From Ursus arctos (taxonomy: Eukaryota; Chordata; Mammalia; Carnivora; Ursidae), in NCBI RefSeq assembly GCF_023065955.2, contig NW_026623100.1:68638727-68702726 (forward strand): 64,000 nt of DNA, written 5' to 3'. Made by a program: the position numbers and the translations under genes. Within the stretch, counting starts at the first letter, position 1, and the number at the start of each line of letters is the position of its first letter. Below are positions 11,293 through 23,925 of this stretch, piece after piece. The notes under the pieces are model-generated. The model was not told the DNA's origin, made no database searches, and was given only the letters and a program-made list of their open reading frames with translations.

Positions 11293-12830
11293 AGAAAAAG
11301 TTGATAGCTGTCCTTAGGTGCAGCAGAGTGCAGGAACCAAGCATGCAATATGCAATAAAGAATCACATTCGGAAAGTTCTCTATTGACTTTTCAAAGATC
11401 AGAAATCTATAGACCTAAAATTACCTTCTCCATCTTCAAAGGTAAATTTTCACAGAGAAATCCCTGTCTATTGAAATATGCCTCTCACCTGCTGAAAACA
11501 CCTGTTCCTGATAAATTTGGCTTCTTTATCCTGCCAAGGCATTGTGAAGAGACTATCCATAGGCTTCCAGAGCAAAACAAAAATACAAGGAAATAACATT
11601 GTTTCATTTAGGTGTTAAGATGGCTTCTTGATGAGAAGAATTCTTTTTCAGGTGTTTCTAAGTTTCTAATTTCAATCACCTTTTTTTCTTTTCCTGGATA
11701 AAATAAATACCAGGAGTTTTTAAAAAATAAATATTGTCTCCTCACCCCCATCCCTATCACCTTACACCTCTAAACCATAACTATTCACATTTATAGGAAG
11801 ACTGTGAATAAGAGATTAGTCTAGTATCATTCTTTTATATACATGGCTCCCAAAATGTGTGCTGAAATGCTCCAGAGCACAATGGCAAATTCACAGGGGG
11901 TGTTGTAGGACGATTTAAACGTTCGTGTGAAACAAAACCTTTGTCGGACATTGCCCAAACTACTACTTCAAAATAATTCACAGTTTCAATATTAGATTGA
12001 GCTTTCCTTTAGATGATGTCATATCTTTACATGACTGGGCTTCAGGAGGTTCCTATAAAAACAAGGTTCACAGCCAGGCCTCAACTGTTCTAGGAGTTAC
12101 AACAGGGATTAAGCCTAAATATCTTTTTCTCATGAACTGGTGAGTTAGTATTTCCCATGTGACATCTAGTTACTGTCATTCGTAATCTTGGGAAAGAAGA
12201 GTCGCAGAGAAGACTAATGGGGAGAAAATTGTTGCTCAGATATCTAGAAATTAGAGAGCATGTGCCACAGCCAGTGTCTACTACCAAAGGGAGAGGCTTT
12301 AGGTAAACTATATAGGAAAAATCGTGCAGAACATCGTGTGAATCCTGCATGAGCAGTAGTGCTTCAGAAGTCACTAGGAAAATGCAACACAGAGATTGGA
12401 AAAGGACATAAAACACAGTGTGCCTTCCACAGAGTGAGGCTTGAGAAGAGGACCCTGCTGTTTGGTATCTCAATGGCTGGAGGTTTGGCATGCTGGGCAA
12501 GAGAGTAGAGAGCACCATGGAGCGTACCTCTCTCCATGTTCATGAGGAAGAAATTCCTCACTTGTTTTCTAAACTTGTCAGGAAGGAAGATTTGGAAGGA
12601 ATTAAAGGAACATATTAGGAACATATAAGAGACTCCACCTGGGGACTCCCAGAAATGCCCAAGGGGACTTCATGGGGGTGGTGGTGGTGCTATTACATCA
12701 GCAAATTAGGGTGATTAATATGTTAATATGAGCACAATTATGTCCACAAACTGCTGGGTATGGAATTTTTTTTCTTTTTGCACATTTCCATTCCTAATAG
12801 AACATATTTCTTCCTCTGCTGTGCCTTGTC
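11293..12830. other. Unassigned sequence; long minus frame without homology
   Basis: The longest frame here is 142 codons on the minus strand (12090-12518), overlapped by another minus frame at 12364-12624. Neither shows a domain, signal peptide or start context I would trust, and no splice structure is apparent. An unexplained CpG pair lies near 11909-11925. No repeat family recognised. Confidence 0.4.
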
Positions 12831-12834
12831 TTTT

Positions 12835-13025
12835 TCCCATTAACTGTAGAGGTACAGAAGCAACACTTCCAGAAGGCCATTTCACTTCTATGTCCATATG
12901 CCTGTCTTCCTGACTATACTGTAAGCTCTTCAAGGGCAGGCACTGTGATCTTTCCTGTATTTTTCTTCACTTAATACAGTTCTAGGAAAAAGAGTAGATG
13001 CTCATTAATGCTAATTAACTAGAAC
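12835..13025 (+). repeat. L2 3'-end fragment
   Basis: TGTAAGCTCTTCAAGGGCAG, GCACTGTGATCTTTCCTG, then CTTAATACAGTTCTAGG and GTAGATGCTCATTAATG reproduce the L2 3' order (gtaagctccatgagggcagg ... cctggcacatagtaggtgctcaataa). Clear but diverged. Confidence 0.75.
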
Positions 13026-14080
13026 TGAATTGGCTTGGCAACCTTAGAGAGGACTGGATGACTGAAGTATTATTTTCTAATTTGCAACTGAGAGGCAACT
13101 AGCAAGCTTCCTCATAATCAAAGAAGTGATAACTATCAAAGCACTATTAATCAAAATTGTTTTATTTCCTACCAGGCTTTACTCATTAGGAAAATGAGGG
13201 AGGGGATTTATGTGCAGGCATAAATCAAAGTTTGTGATGCTGAAAGAGTTGCATGCTGCTAGAACCAGACAAATGACCCCCAGTTTAAAAGAAACAACAT
13301 TTAAACCTCTCTGTGCATAGAATTCTTTCCAATAACACTCAAGCTTTCTGTAACTATGGAAATGTTGAAACAAGATGTAATATTGAAGAAGAGAGATTTA
13401 CTTACACATTGAAGCCTTATTTGTATCTTTTCTATGTAATTCCAAAATTATTTGGGCTTTCTTCTTCACCATGTTATTGAAGTGTCCCTACAGTTTATAC
13501 ACATCAATAATAGAACTAGGAATTGTGTTGGAAATAAAAATAAATAAAAATTGCTTTCTTTCTATTGATAGTTATGAATAATAAATATTCTTCTTGTTGA
13601 CTAAAACTTCACCATATTGCAGGAAGGAGCTAGGCATCATGATATGGAAAGACAGGCAAAATCTGCCCATGCCTGGGAACTAGGTGTGAGTCTCAGTTAT
13701 CACTGGATGCCATGAGTGTATTGTCTGTAATGGTGAATGTAGTCTTGCCTTTGGTTTTGCAATGATAACTAGAAGGGTTACTGGCTGGAACATCCCTTAC
13801 TTGTGACAGAAGTGAGGGTAATCAATAGAAATGTAAGGAGAAAACCTGATATGGAGTATATGATCTCTAACTGGGTTTCAGTTTTTGGTTTCTCGCCCTA
13901 TAAAACAGAAGGGAAAGGAGAGTTTTTGCAGATGTCTTAGGTAGCATAGATAATTCTTAAGGATTCATTTGGTGGTAGCCTTAAACCCCACTAAAATGTC
14001 CTTTATATTCTCAGATGTTCTGCAGGGGCTCATGAGTTTCATACCAGTTCAATTTAAGGATGCTCATGAGTTCCAGCCTA
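13026..14080. other. Unassigned AT-rich sequence
   Basis: No recognisable repeat, exon or RNA gene. A minus frame of 64 codons at 13179-13373 has no domain. Confidence 0.4.
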
Positions 14081-14084
14081 GTAA

Positions 14085-14270
14085 CAGTATATTTTTACTA
14101 TACCACTTTCACTTTGCTCTTTATACACCTAACTCATTTAATTCTTACAAAAATCCTATGAAATCAGTATTAGTATTACCATTTTCCCGTGAGAAACCTG
14201 AACGTAAGGAGTTTAAGGCATTTCTCCAGTCCTTCATGTGGTTAAATGGCATAGCTGGATCTTGAACCAC
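14085..14270 (-). repeat. MIR SINE
   Basis: The plus strand shows the reverse complement of MIR: CTCATTTAATTCTTACAAAA, ATCCTATGAAATCAGTATTA, CCATTTTCCCGTGAGAAACC, and a decayed head ending near GGATCTTGAACC. The plus frame at 13969-14265 runs across it and is incidental. Confidence 0.75.
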
Positions 14271-14594
14271 ATATCAATGAATGACATTGATTCACCACTA
14301 ATTATATTGCAACAACCTTCACAGAAACAGAATATGGCTTGTAAAAACTCAACTAGTTTAAATCATCAGTGAGGAATGATAAAGTTCTTTCTAGATGGTT
14401 TTGCAACTTTCTGCGCTGATTCAAATTTTCTACATTTCTGTCTCTGGGCTAGACAAAGGATGTATTCTCTTATTCCAAGAATTTCTAGGTCTAAGGGGAG
14501 GAAATATTTCTAAGTTCTCAGCTATGAAAAACCATGAGAAGTGCTATAAGGAGACATACACATGATGACATGAGAGGTTCAAAAAGGCGAAATT

Positions 14595-14791
14595 TGGGGC
14601 GCCTGGGTGGCGCAGTCATTGAGCGTCTGCCCTCGGCTCAGGGCGTGATACCAGCAAGCTGGGATGGAGCCAGACGTCAGGCTTCTCTGCTGGAAGCCTG
14701 CTTCTTCCTTTCCCACTCCCCCTGCTTGTGTTCCCTCTCTCGCTGGCTGTCTCTCTCTGTCAAATAAATAAATTAAAATCTTAAAAAAAAA
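14595..14791 (+). mobile_element. Can-SINE, young ursid-like subfamily
   Basis: Complete copy: GGGGCGCCTGGGTGGCGCAG head, CTCGGCTCAGGGCGTGAT, CTTCTTCCTTTCCCACTCC, CTCTCGCTGGCTGTCTCTC, then an AAATAAATAAATTAAAATCTT tail and poly-A. The direct repeat AAAAAGGYGAAATT at 14581-14594 and 14792-14805 (one mismatch) is the target-site duplication. The B-box is mutated (GATGGAGCC), so Pol III activity is doubtful. Confidence 0.97.
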
Positions 14792-14805
14792 AAAAAGGTG
14801 AAATT

Positions 14806-17785
14806 AGCTCTGAGTTAGAATATCTACTAATTTTACTTGAACTCAGCACAGGACCTGGATGGAATAAGAGACTTTAACAGGTAGAGATGGAAAAGCTAAA
14901 TCTTACAGGCAAAAAGGCAGCATAAACAAAGGTGTGGAAGCAGTGAGTGAAGACTGTGGCTCAGCATAGGATATTTTAGGTAAAGACGTGGGATAGGATA
15001 TATAGAAAGGGAGATGAAAGATAAGTCTAGGATCTTAATAGATACAAAACAAGTTGTTTGATATAGTTCTCCTTTCCATTTAACATATTCCTGGAATTTC
15101 TAACATTAAGATTTAATAACCATACTTGAGAGAGATGTTGATCAGAAGGGAGTGCATCTAGATTTAAAAACTTTTTTAAATGTTTAAAGAGACTAATGTC
15201 CAGCATATTAAAGGTAACAAGTAAGTATTTATTAAATGACTGAATAATCAAACCATTAACGGCTATCTAGAATTTGTGATGAATTTTCAAAACCACTGAT
15301 TTTTTATTGTATAGGCCATATGAATTAAATTTTAATGAGTTTTAATTTAAAGTGGTTCCAAATGTGAATTTTTTTCCATAATAAAGTATGTTCTAATTAT
15401 TACCAGAGTAGTTCATATTTGGTAATGGCTGGCATTGCTGTTGGGTAGTCCATTAAATCATGAAGTGATTGATTTTCTTTTCCTTTTCTACTTTCAAGGG
15501 GATTATTTCTACCAAATATAATTGCCCTTTAGTGAACAGTGTTAGTTTGATGTAGTGTGAACTTCCTTGGGGATGATCAGCCTCTGTGAATAGTAGCATT
15601 AATCTAGTACAGAAACATTAGTGGCTTGTAAGGATTAATTCTATTTTAAGAACCTTTTACGAACCTTGAGTGTACACATGCTCCATAATAACTTGTTCCC
15701 AATTTCTCAACTGTCACATCTTTAATTTGGTTATTCACATTGTTTCTTCACAGTTGTTGATTCAAAAATCTGCTATACATTTTTTACATAATATTTTCAA
15801 CCACGCCTGTCTTTCTGAGAATGAAAAATGGATGACAGGAATGCCATTGGTGTTTAAAGCACATGCATCAAAGGTAGAATGGGACTTTCGATCTTCCTTC
15901 CTACTGCAGCAAATAAATAGCCCAGGTTTTTCCTGATTAAGTTCTGTTTCTTCTATGTTGTCGGCAGAAATTTAGGTTTAAATTTTACATTCAGATTTCT
16001 AAAACAATTATCACTTCACCTGGGCCTTCCAACAAGTTAATCAGTGGTTGAACTGAGATCATCATCACCTCATCAAGCAATTGCACAGAGTATCTGCTAA
16101 TTCAGTTCCAGTCAATTAATCCCCAGTGGAATGAAGCTGCAGCAGATGGAGATGGAGGGAGTCCCTCCTGTCCAACTCATCATTGGTCCTAACTCATCAA
16201 GGAACCAGTGAGCTTTCTTCCTGGAACTTCCAGTTGATGCACGAAGGCCATATCATTTTCCTATTTAGCATGATGGATTATAAGATTCGCAGGGAAAATA
16301 TTTGCATTGTGTAATGATCATAGGCAGGAAATGTTTTTTCTTTATAGAGGGCTATTCAACAGCAGACTTGGGATGCCTGTGTGTTTCTGGCAGGAGAATT
16401 AAAAATAAATAAATAAAAGGGAAGCATAGTCTAATATTATGCTTGGGATTAATTCTAATTGATCCCAGAGAATTTAGAACCTAAGTCTGGAGAGGTTAAC
16501 ATATGAAGTAAAGCTCCTTAAAAATAAATGACTTTTCTATTGACAGTTTGATGGCTATGACATCTCTGGGCATAATAGCCTTTTTATCCAGAAAGATCCG
16601 CAAATTGAATGTGAGGACAGAGCTGAGCTTTGGCTCATTATCATTTGTCGCATCTCAGTTCTTACGGGTGATAGCATTGTTTCCTAGCACACCAGAGTGG
16701 CTCTAAGCATTTAAGAGAGTATACATGTCATTTGGACATAGGAAAGCTTACTTTATAACCACCCAGTGGTAAATGTTTTCTGGCTGAAGCCCAACATGGG
16801 CTAATAGAAACTTGGTAAATTAATGGACCATTTACTCTTTTTAAAAATAATTATTTGTGTTCTCAAGTAAATCTTATGTCTAGAAAGCTATAGCATTTGA
16901 GGTAGGAGGCATCCACAATTTGAGAAATTGAGGGAAATGAGCATGCCAATGTATCACTGTGGCTGAATTCCATCATTCACTTTTTCACATATACAACTCT
17001 TCAATAATTTTGATTAAACATATTTCATGAGGATAATGCTGTGAAAAAACAGAAGTTTGAATGATAGAATTCCTTTATGCAAGAAGGTTTAAGGCCATCA
17101 TTCAATGAACTGTGATGATTGCTTTAATGTTCGACGGGGGAAAAAGAGGAAAAAGAATTTAAGCTCCAGCAAATTAAACACCGTGTCATCTTTCTTTCAG
17201 CCACTTCCTTAGCTAACATAGGGCCAAGCATACATCAGACACTTGCCCAAAAGCTCAAGGATAATGGTGATGCCAAGGTCATGAGTCTGGCTTTTCTGTT
17301 CAGTGATCCCATACTTTTCATAGCTATGTAAAAGGAGAACTGTGGATGCTTCAGGATAATAATGCTCTTGCTTAGTCAATAAATCCTTTCTTAACAAGCT
17401 ATTGGTTAAGGTTGGGGTGGGGGTAAATGCCCAGTAGTTAATTTGAAGAACTGTAAATCTTTGGAGCAAGCCAGAAGAATGGTGTAACTTTGTATATGTT
17501 GCTAATTTCTAAGTCTTGCTTTTTACTGCTCTAGAAGGACATTTTGGAAGTTAACAGACATCATGCAGAATCCTCTAAGTGATCCAATTTTCTTTAAAGG
17601 CAAATCTGTTTAAAAAAAAGCTATCTGATTAATATTCTGCTTTGTAACTTACATAATCCATATTCAATTGCTTAATGAGTTTTTGATTGTCACAATGTTC
17701 CCTGTTTGTACTTGAAGGTGAATTGAAAACAAAAGTAGTGGAAAAATATAGTGAATACCCAAACACTATAGAAAAGTCACTCAAT
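14806..17785. other. Repeat-poor stretch; candidate conserved non-coding DNA
   Basis: Almost 3 kb without a recognisable transposon, unusual for this window. Sub-stretches 15750-15935, 16060-16260 and 16540-16690 look least decayed; the last keeps several CpGs (AAGATCCGCAAATTG, TTTGTCGCATC, CTTACGGGTG). Frames at 15670-15936 and 17209-17469 have no domain. No gene claimed. Confidence 0.35.
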
Positions 17786-17815
17786 AAATAATCAATATTT
17801 GATATATATATAGTA
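17786..17815. repeat. Short (TA)n patch
   Basis: Around GATATATATATAGTATG. Too short and mixed to be more than AT-rich low complexity. Confidence 0.6.
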
Positions 17816-19265
17816 TGTTTGAGATATAAATTTCTATATTTAATTATTAAAAGAATAACAAGCTTGAAGTAGGATTCAAGAAAAAGTATATAACATGGGC
17901 TTTAAAGATTATATGTTTATATAAACTACCAGAATCAGACTTGAAGAAACAATGTATTGATTGTATATATACAGTTATCACAAATACAATAGAGATTTTC
18001 TCCCAAATCCCTGACATTTTAACATATCCTTAAATAATATGATCCAGTTTTTAGGTGAATTACAAACATGGTCATCTGTCATGACAAAGAAAGTCAAGAA
18101 TCCTCCAGCAGACCATTCATAACCTCACTGTACATACCATTATTTAATCATATAACACATTATACTATGATTATATATTTTCATGTTTTTATTTCTTATT
18201 AGACCTTTGGGTCTTATCATTCTATTTTTGTAGATTAAACTCCTTACACAGGTGCTGTAAAAGAAATGAATATTTAATAATTTACTGGGTATTAATAGCA
18301 TATTAATTTGCAGAACTTACCTCATTCTTCTGGTTGGTACTGTAAAGGAAAAAAAAAAGAAAATCAGAACATTTCATTATTTTGAAGAACAGCTAGACCA
18401 ATGTTACAAAATTTATTTTTGTCTAATATCACCCAGCATTAAAATGAGCAAACATTGAATTCCTCCAAATATCTGCTAGGGATTTATTTCACAATGACTT
18501 GTTCTGGAAAAAAAAAGATGCATTCAAAATTCATATGTTCTATAAAAGGCTTTTTGAGGTGACAGACAACTTGTTTTTTTAAAAAAGTATGTCCAGACCC
18601 TATGGTCCATCTCTACACTATGATGAAGACTGAGAGTTACATACTTGGACAAGGTATATACTTGGACAAGAACAACCTTGGGAGAAAAAAAAAAAAAAAG
18701 TGTTTCTATGAGTATGACATGCTGATAGGATGTCCCTATAACCAGTCAGGAAAAGAAGTCTGACTGTTTTATTTGCATAGCTGAATGTTAGCTTTGCCAT
18801 CTGGTCATCTTATTGGTCAAAGACAAAGATATCTATGGCTCAGCATAGGATATTGAATTGATCTTGACTGGATGGTTATTGAGTTTCCAAATATTTTCTA
18901 GAATACTTGTTTTCAGTTATTCTGCTTTAAATATTATTTTATTTTAAATTACCTCAAATCATTTTGAAAATATCCACAGTATATATTATGTCCATACAGT
19001 GCTCATATCTGCTTATGTGACAAGATATATGTATTTATAATGATACCTAGCTATGCAATTTTTTGTATGGATATCTAGTCATGAAATTTTGAGACCTTAA
19101 GAAACTTTTTGAAATAAAAGAGGTATAGTAGATCTTGAAACATGGTTAGGAATTGGATACACACATATTTATTCAGAATTTTAAGTGAGATTGACTGGAT
19201 CCTCTCTTATTCATGGCAGAGCAGAATGGTCTGTATGACTGTTCAGTGGAGGTATAATAAAGTAG
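17816..19265. other. Unassigned AT-rich sequence
   Basis: No repeat family recognised. Contains A runs at about 18348-18358 and 18684-18699 and a small tandem echo of ATACTTGGACAAG at about 18640-18670. Confidence 0.4.
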
Positions 19266-19269
19266 AAAT

Positions 19270-19382
19270 AAAAAAAATAAGATTATTTATTTAAGTAATC
19301 TCTACACCCAGCATGGGGCTTGAACCCATGACCCCAAGATCAAGAGTCATGTACTCTACCAACTGAGCCAACCAGGCTCCCA
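19270..19382 (-). mobile_element. Short Can-SINE (tRNA-related part plus tail)
   Basis: The reverse complement begins GGGAGCCTGGTTGGCTCAG, with TTGGTAGAGTACATGACTC, a well-kept B-box-like GGGTTCAAGCC, then GGGTGTAGAGATTACTTAAA and an ATAAATAATCTT tail. It lacks the CT-rich central block, matching the short form of carnivoran tRNA-Lys SINEs. No clean target duplication was seen. Confidence 0.85.
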
Positions 19383-19384
19383 AA

Positions 19385-20960
19385 ATAAAGAAAATGTAAA
19401 TACAGACTGGCATAAATGGCTTTTAAAACTAGATGTTCTTTGCCATCTTCTTTTGAGGTCTTTCTCGGCTTGTTTATTAACGTAGGTGTTTAAAATATGG
19501 TTTAAGAAAGGGAAATAATCATGATAAGTAAAGTAACCAGAATTTGGAATTTAATTCTTCTTTGGTATTATTTTTTCATAGTTCCTTTTATATTTGCTAT
19601 CTAAGACTTTGTCGTAAGTTCTTTCTGACCCTGATGGATAAGTCAATGATTTACCATATAATTCCCATTTATTTAAGGTTATTTCTTAAAGATGGTGTTT
19701 ATAATATGGTATACATTTAATTCACTCTGATTCCTACTTGAGGAGTTCTCTTGCTAACTTAGTAGCCTTTATTGAACCCAGAGAGAATTGCTAGTTCAGT
19801 GATTGCCAGGTCTTAATTAATTACAAACTGCTTTGCATTACCTGTGACCTATGGATTTATGGTTAGAGGAAGTATCTTGCAAAGGATCTTTGGGGCACAT
19901 GCTAAAGAAATCTTTGGGCCTGAGGAAGATGTGGAAATAGAAATCCATCTCTCTGTTTTGCTTTTGTAAAGCGTGGGTCTTGTCAATGCAATTATGTCTG
20001 TGTGTTAGAAAGGGAGATTTATTCTCTGCTTCTCATATTAACATGTGGATAGTCTTCACTTAGACTAACTCTCCTGGCTTTTCTCTCCAACCCCCATCCC
20101 TACAAGAAGAGGAGTGTTATCAGACTGATGAATTTGAAAGGATAAATTCACCATGCTCAGCTCAGCCCATTCCTTTCTCTTCTTTTGGATCTTTTTGACT
20201 GTAGATTATATATTATGATCTGCTGTCATCATCCCAGTAAGGGACTCTTTGGCAATACTAAGTACTGGAATCTGGGGAAATAACTTGGCTTTGGATAAAT
20301 CCTTTAGTTAAGATTGGACTGTTTGCTATGCATGCTAAACTGAAATTCTTTATATTCTTTCATGAGAAAGACACATAAGAGACTTCGTATTGTTGAACCA
20401 ATGCAACGTATGTGTTCCTGAAAGAACATTTTTCTATATCGGAGTCTGGAATTTGTCCAGTTTTGCCAATAAAGGATGAGTAAGTCTGTTTAATATAAAG
20501 ATAGTGAGTGTTAACAAACTCTTTTATTGGCAGATCTTAACTTACATTGTAGAGCTTTTATTTTTTTTCCTGCCATTAATGCAGGTGATATTTTCATCCT
20601 CATTTTTCTGTATTATGTTGCACAATTGGTTCTAATTTCAGGAAAGAAAGAAAGGGGCAATGCTTACCGTTCCTGTAAAGCCCCAGTCATATGTTATGAA
20701 GTAAGAAAAATGATATTATATAGGTAGCAGTCACTTTTAATACCTACTATAAAGCCTATTTCAAGTATGAACATAAGGACATTAGGGGTACCTTCTACAT
20801 GATCAAAAATTCTGACCCCTTTACAATAGTTGTAAAAAAAAATTCCACTGTAATTAATCTGAATCCCTCCACTGAGCTTCCATTGAGACAATTTATCTTT
20901 GATTGAAGTTAAGTGTATCTAGGAATTTCTTTCTGATATGGCTCACAGATACTGTGAGAA
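19385..20960. other. Unassigned AT-rich sequence
   Basis: No transposon recognised. A plus frame of 66 codons at 20527-20727 and a minus frame at 20694-20891 show no domain. No gene supported. Confidence 0.4.
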
Positions 20961-20964
20961 CTTG

Positions 20965-21341
20965 TGGTATATTGTAACATTATTCCCAAATGTTTGCTGC
21001 CATTCTCTATTACATTTGTCATTGCAGGGCCCTGCACTGTGGGAGGAATGTAAACCACCTTCTACTGATGTTCAGCTTGGCCCTCTGACCTGTTTTGACC
21101 AACAGAATGCCAGCAGAAGTAAAGTAGATCACGTCTGAGAAGTTTAAAGAGCCATCCCTTGATTCCATCATTGCTACTTTCCTGTGCCTTGAGTATGCAT
21201 GTCCCAGATGCAGGTGGGCGGCTACCTCAGACTGGATCCCAGCCAATAAAGGTGAGAAATAAACCTTTGTCCTCATAAACCACTGAGATTAGAAGTTGTT
21301 TGTTGACATGGCACAGCCTAGCACATGGTGGGTGATACAGA
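20965..21341 (+). mobile_element. MLT1 LTR (ERVL-MaLR)
   Basis: Landmarks in order: CTGTGGGAGGAATGTAAAC, CCAACAGAATGCCAGCAGAAG, AAAGAGCCATCCCTTGATTCC, CATGTCCCAGATGCAGG, GTGAGAAATAAACCTTTG, AAACCACTGAGATTAGAAG and GGTGATACAG at the end. This is the MLT1 3' half and much of the 5' half. Both overlapping frames at 20938-21276 are incidental. Confidence 0.8.
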
Positions 21342-23925
21342 TTCAACAGTAATCATCTACACACATATTTCCTCTCTTTTCTCATTCTTGTCTATGCCCT
21401 CTATCATAATTTGTATGTATATATACTATATTTACATAGTCCTTTACCTTTTCTCCTCCCTATTTTATTCTTCCTTTAAATTTCTGATTTTCTGCTCATT
21501 TGTGTCTGTTTGTTGGTTTAACCTTCTCAACCCACTTCTTTTTAAAAATGCTCTGTCAGAAATCTGGTCTTAGCCAGAGTTAAAGAAAAAAAAAATCAAT
21601 TTTCTTAAATTGACTCATCTGGGTGGGGTTTATATCCAACTTACTTTATTTTTGAAAAGGTCTATGAGAAACTTTTGACATTGAGAATTTGGAAAAATCT
21701 TACTTATAAACATTCTTTGGTCTCTTAGCATTGTCATACCATGGAAAAGAAGGAGGACATGCATAAGATTTATATAGCTGACAGAGATTTCTATGTACTG
21801 TGTGCACTACATTTATATTTTCAGCTTAAATCATTGAGTGATTATTTTCTGAAAGAATTTCGTCTTTCTTGGGGGAGGTTGAAAATCATGTCTACTCGAT
21901 GATTTATTAAGTGAATAAGTAAGTGAAAATGAACAGACTGGTACTGATTTTTACCATAGGCAGCAAATTATGAATAATGATTCTTCCATGCTTGAACTCC
22001 TTTGCAGTGATTCTGCAAATAATTCTAGTTTTCTCAGGTTGTTTCAGCCAAATGGATTTGCATAGGCAGGAGAGGCTGAAAGACAGCAGGTTAGGCTTGA
22101 AGCGCTATGTCGGGGGGCACATTAGAATTTTATTAGAAATACGGGCTTTTTTGCCATTTGGTGCCCTGCGTTCATCACTGTCATATGCTTGCAGCTCTGT
22201 AACTGAAGGGAAGACTAGAAAACATTTAGGATAGTGTAGAAAATAAACAAATATATAGGTTAAAGAACTTTTACAATGTACCTTAATACCAAAGGTCTTA
22301 TAATTAAACTGAAGAGATTTAAGGAATCTGTGGAATCTGTCACTGCCTACCTTTATAAATAAATACTGTTGACTGGCATTCCTTGAGAGGAAAACTGCTT
22401 CTTTTTTCCAAGGTAGCAATTTTAATATACTAGACTGAACCAAATGCCATTTCCTTTTTTTAGGTCAAAAGCAGCTGAAATTTGGCAATTTCATACTGTT
22501 CAAGCAAATAACTTAAAATTTGCAATCCAAGTACACTCCATGAAAAAATGTCCCTTTCCCAATGTGCACACTTGAATCAACATGCAGAATGTGTGTTTAT
22601 AGATTTATAATTTTCAATTTCTATTATGTCATAAGTATTTACAGCATAAGTATTTTGCTCCTAAATAACAATCTTTGTTATGGGGTTTTTGTGGATATGC
22701 CATAAGTTATTAAAATATCTTAATATTGAACACATAGTTTGCTTCCTTAATTTTGGTTTTGTTGTTGTTGTGGCTGTTGATAGTTGTAGTAGTGAACCGA
22801 ATTTTGTTTGCTTTTGCTTTAATAAATTATAGTAAAACACCCCTCCCTCAACCTAGACCATGTATACATACTACATATGTTGCATGCTTTTCTTTTACAA
22901 ATATGTCTCTGGTTTCTTTATTTCATACCATTTTGCTTTCCCAAAGTATGAATTTAAAATAGGATTGCAAGTGGTTTATTAATCATCTTTAATTGTGCTT
23001 CCATTAGATAATTATATTATCTTTATCTTCATATGTCAATTGATGTACAAACATTATCTCACTTGCACTAATTTGAATTTACTACATTTCTAGAGAAATC
23101 TAATGTTTTGGGGGTAAATTATCTGTTAATATTTTTGGATCATTTATTCTATTGCAGGCTTTCATTTTTTCCATGCCTTAATAATTTTCTCATAGATACA
23201 TGCAGAGATGTTTGATAAATGTGAGAAGGCGGGGAGCAAGGGAAGTCAATGTGCAAGGAGAAGCAAAGGTGACCCAGAGAGAACATGACTGGGAAGGAGG
23301 AGGAAATCTGTCAGAGTAGTGCAAATGTAATATGAAGCATCAACAATGCAGAGTCAGGATAAAGTGTGGAGATGGGTCCGATCTCTTCTTGTCCCTCAAA
23401 CTCCCATCCCCTCGCCCAGCCACTCCCTGAATTTGTGTCTTTGTAAGGTGAAGGCTGTATTAGAAAGGCAAAAGAGAGTTTCATTATGCTGTGAACCTCT
23501 TCTAAAAGATCCCTAAATGGGAAGAGTCAGTAGGCAGGAATGTGATCAGGGGTGTGTGATGGCAGGATGGATCAAGAGGAGACCTGACATAGGTGGACAA
23601 AACGTAAAGGCAGTGGTGTCATGGAGGCAGGACACAGCCTCTAGCAAGGTTTCTAGTGTATCTGAGTCCCTTGAAATCCCGTGCGGGGACACCGATGGGG
23701 AACCAAAAGGGAAAAACTGAGGTTCTGGTTGTCCCTGAATATACTTAACATTTTAAGCTGTTCATATTTATTTGTAGGGAGTCTGATTTAAAAGAACAAT
23801 CATTTCCTGGCATTTAGTGACATCTCAAAATACTCTTTTATATTTTACATTTTCATCTGGAAGATTTAAGTTTTTATTCAGATCTTTCAAACAGCTTTAA
23901 AAACTTAGCATTTTTCTCTTTTCTT
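21342..23925. other. Unassigned sequence with two islands of interest
   Basis: No repeat assigned with confidence. About 21970-22240 is repeat-free and keeps an octamer-like ATTTGCAT and CpGs (AGCGCTATGTCGGG), a candidate conserved element. About 23220-23730 is purine-rich; the wording faintly resembles reverse-complement L2, but the match is too weak to call. Frames at 21977-22234, 22105-22443 and 23517-23720 have no domain. Confidence 0.3.

Noticed and set aside
11840..12060. Possible MER-type DNA transposon
   Set aside because: CCCAAAATGTGTGCTGAAATG loosely recalls hAT ends, but I could not find the matching opposite end or internal landmarks.
12090..12518. 142-codon minus-strand open frame
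   Set aside because: No domain, no convincing start context, no splice structure and a second minus frame overlapping it; length is within chance for 64 kb on six frames.
23220..23730. Purine-rich block as an L2 element
   Set aside because: A few words resemble reverse L2, but the order could not be followed over a convincing length, so it is left unassigned.
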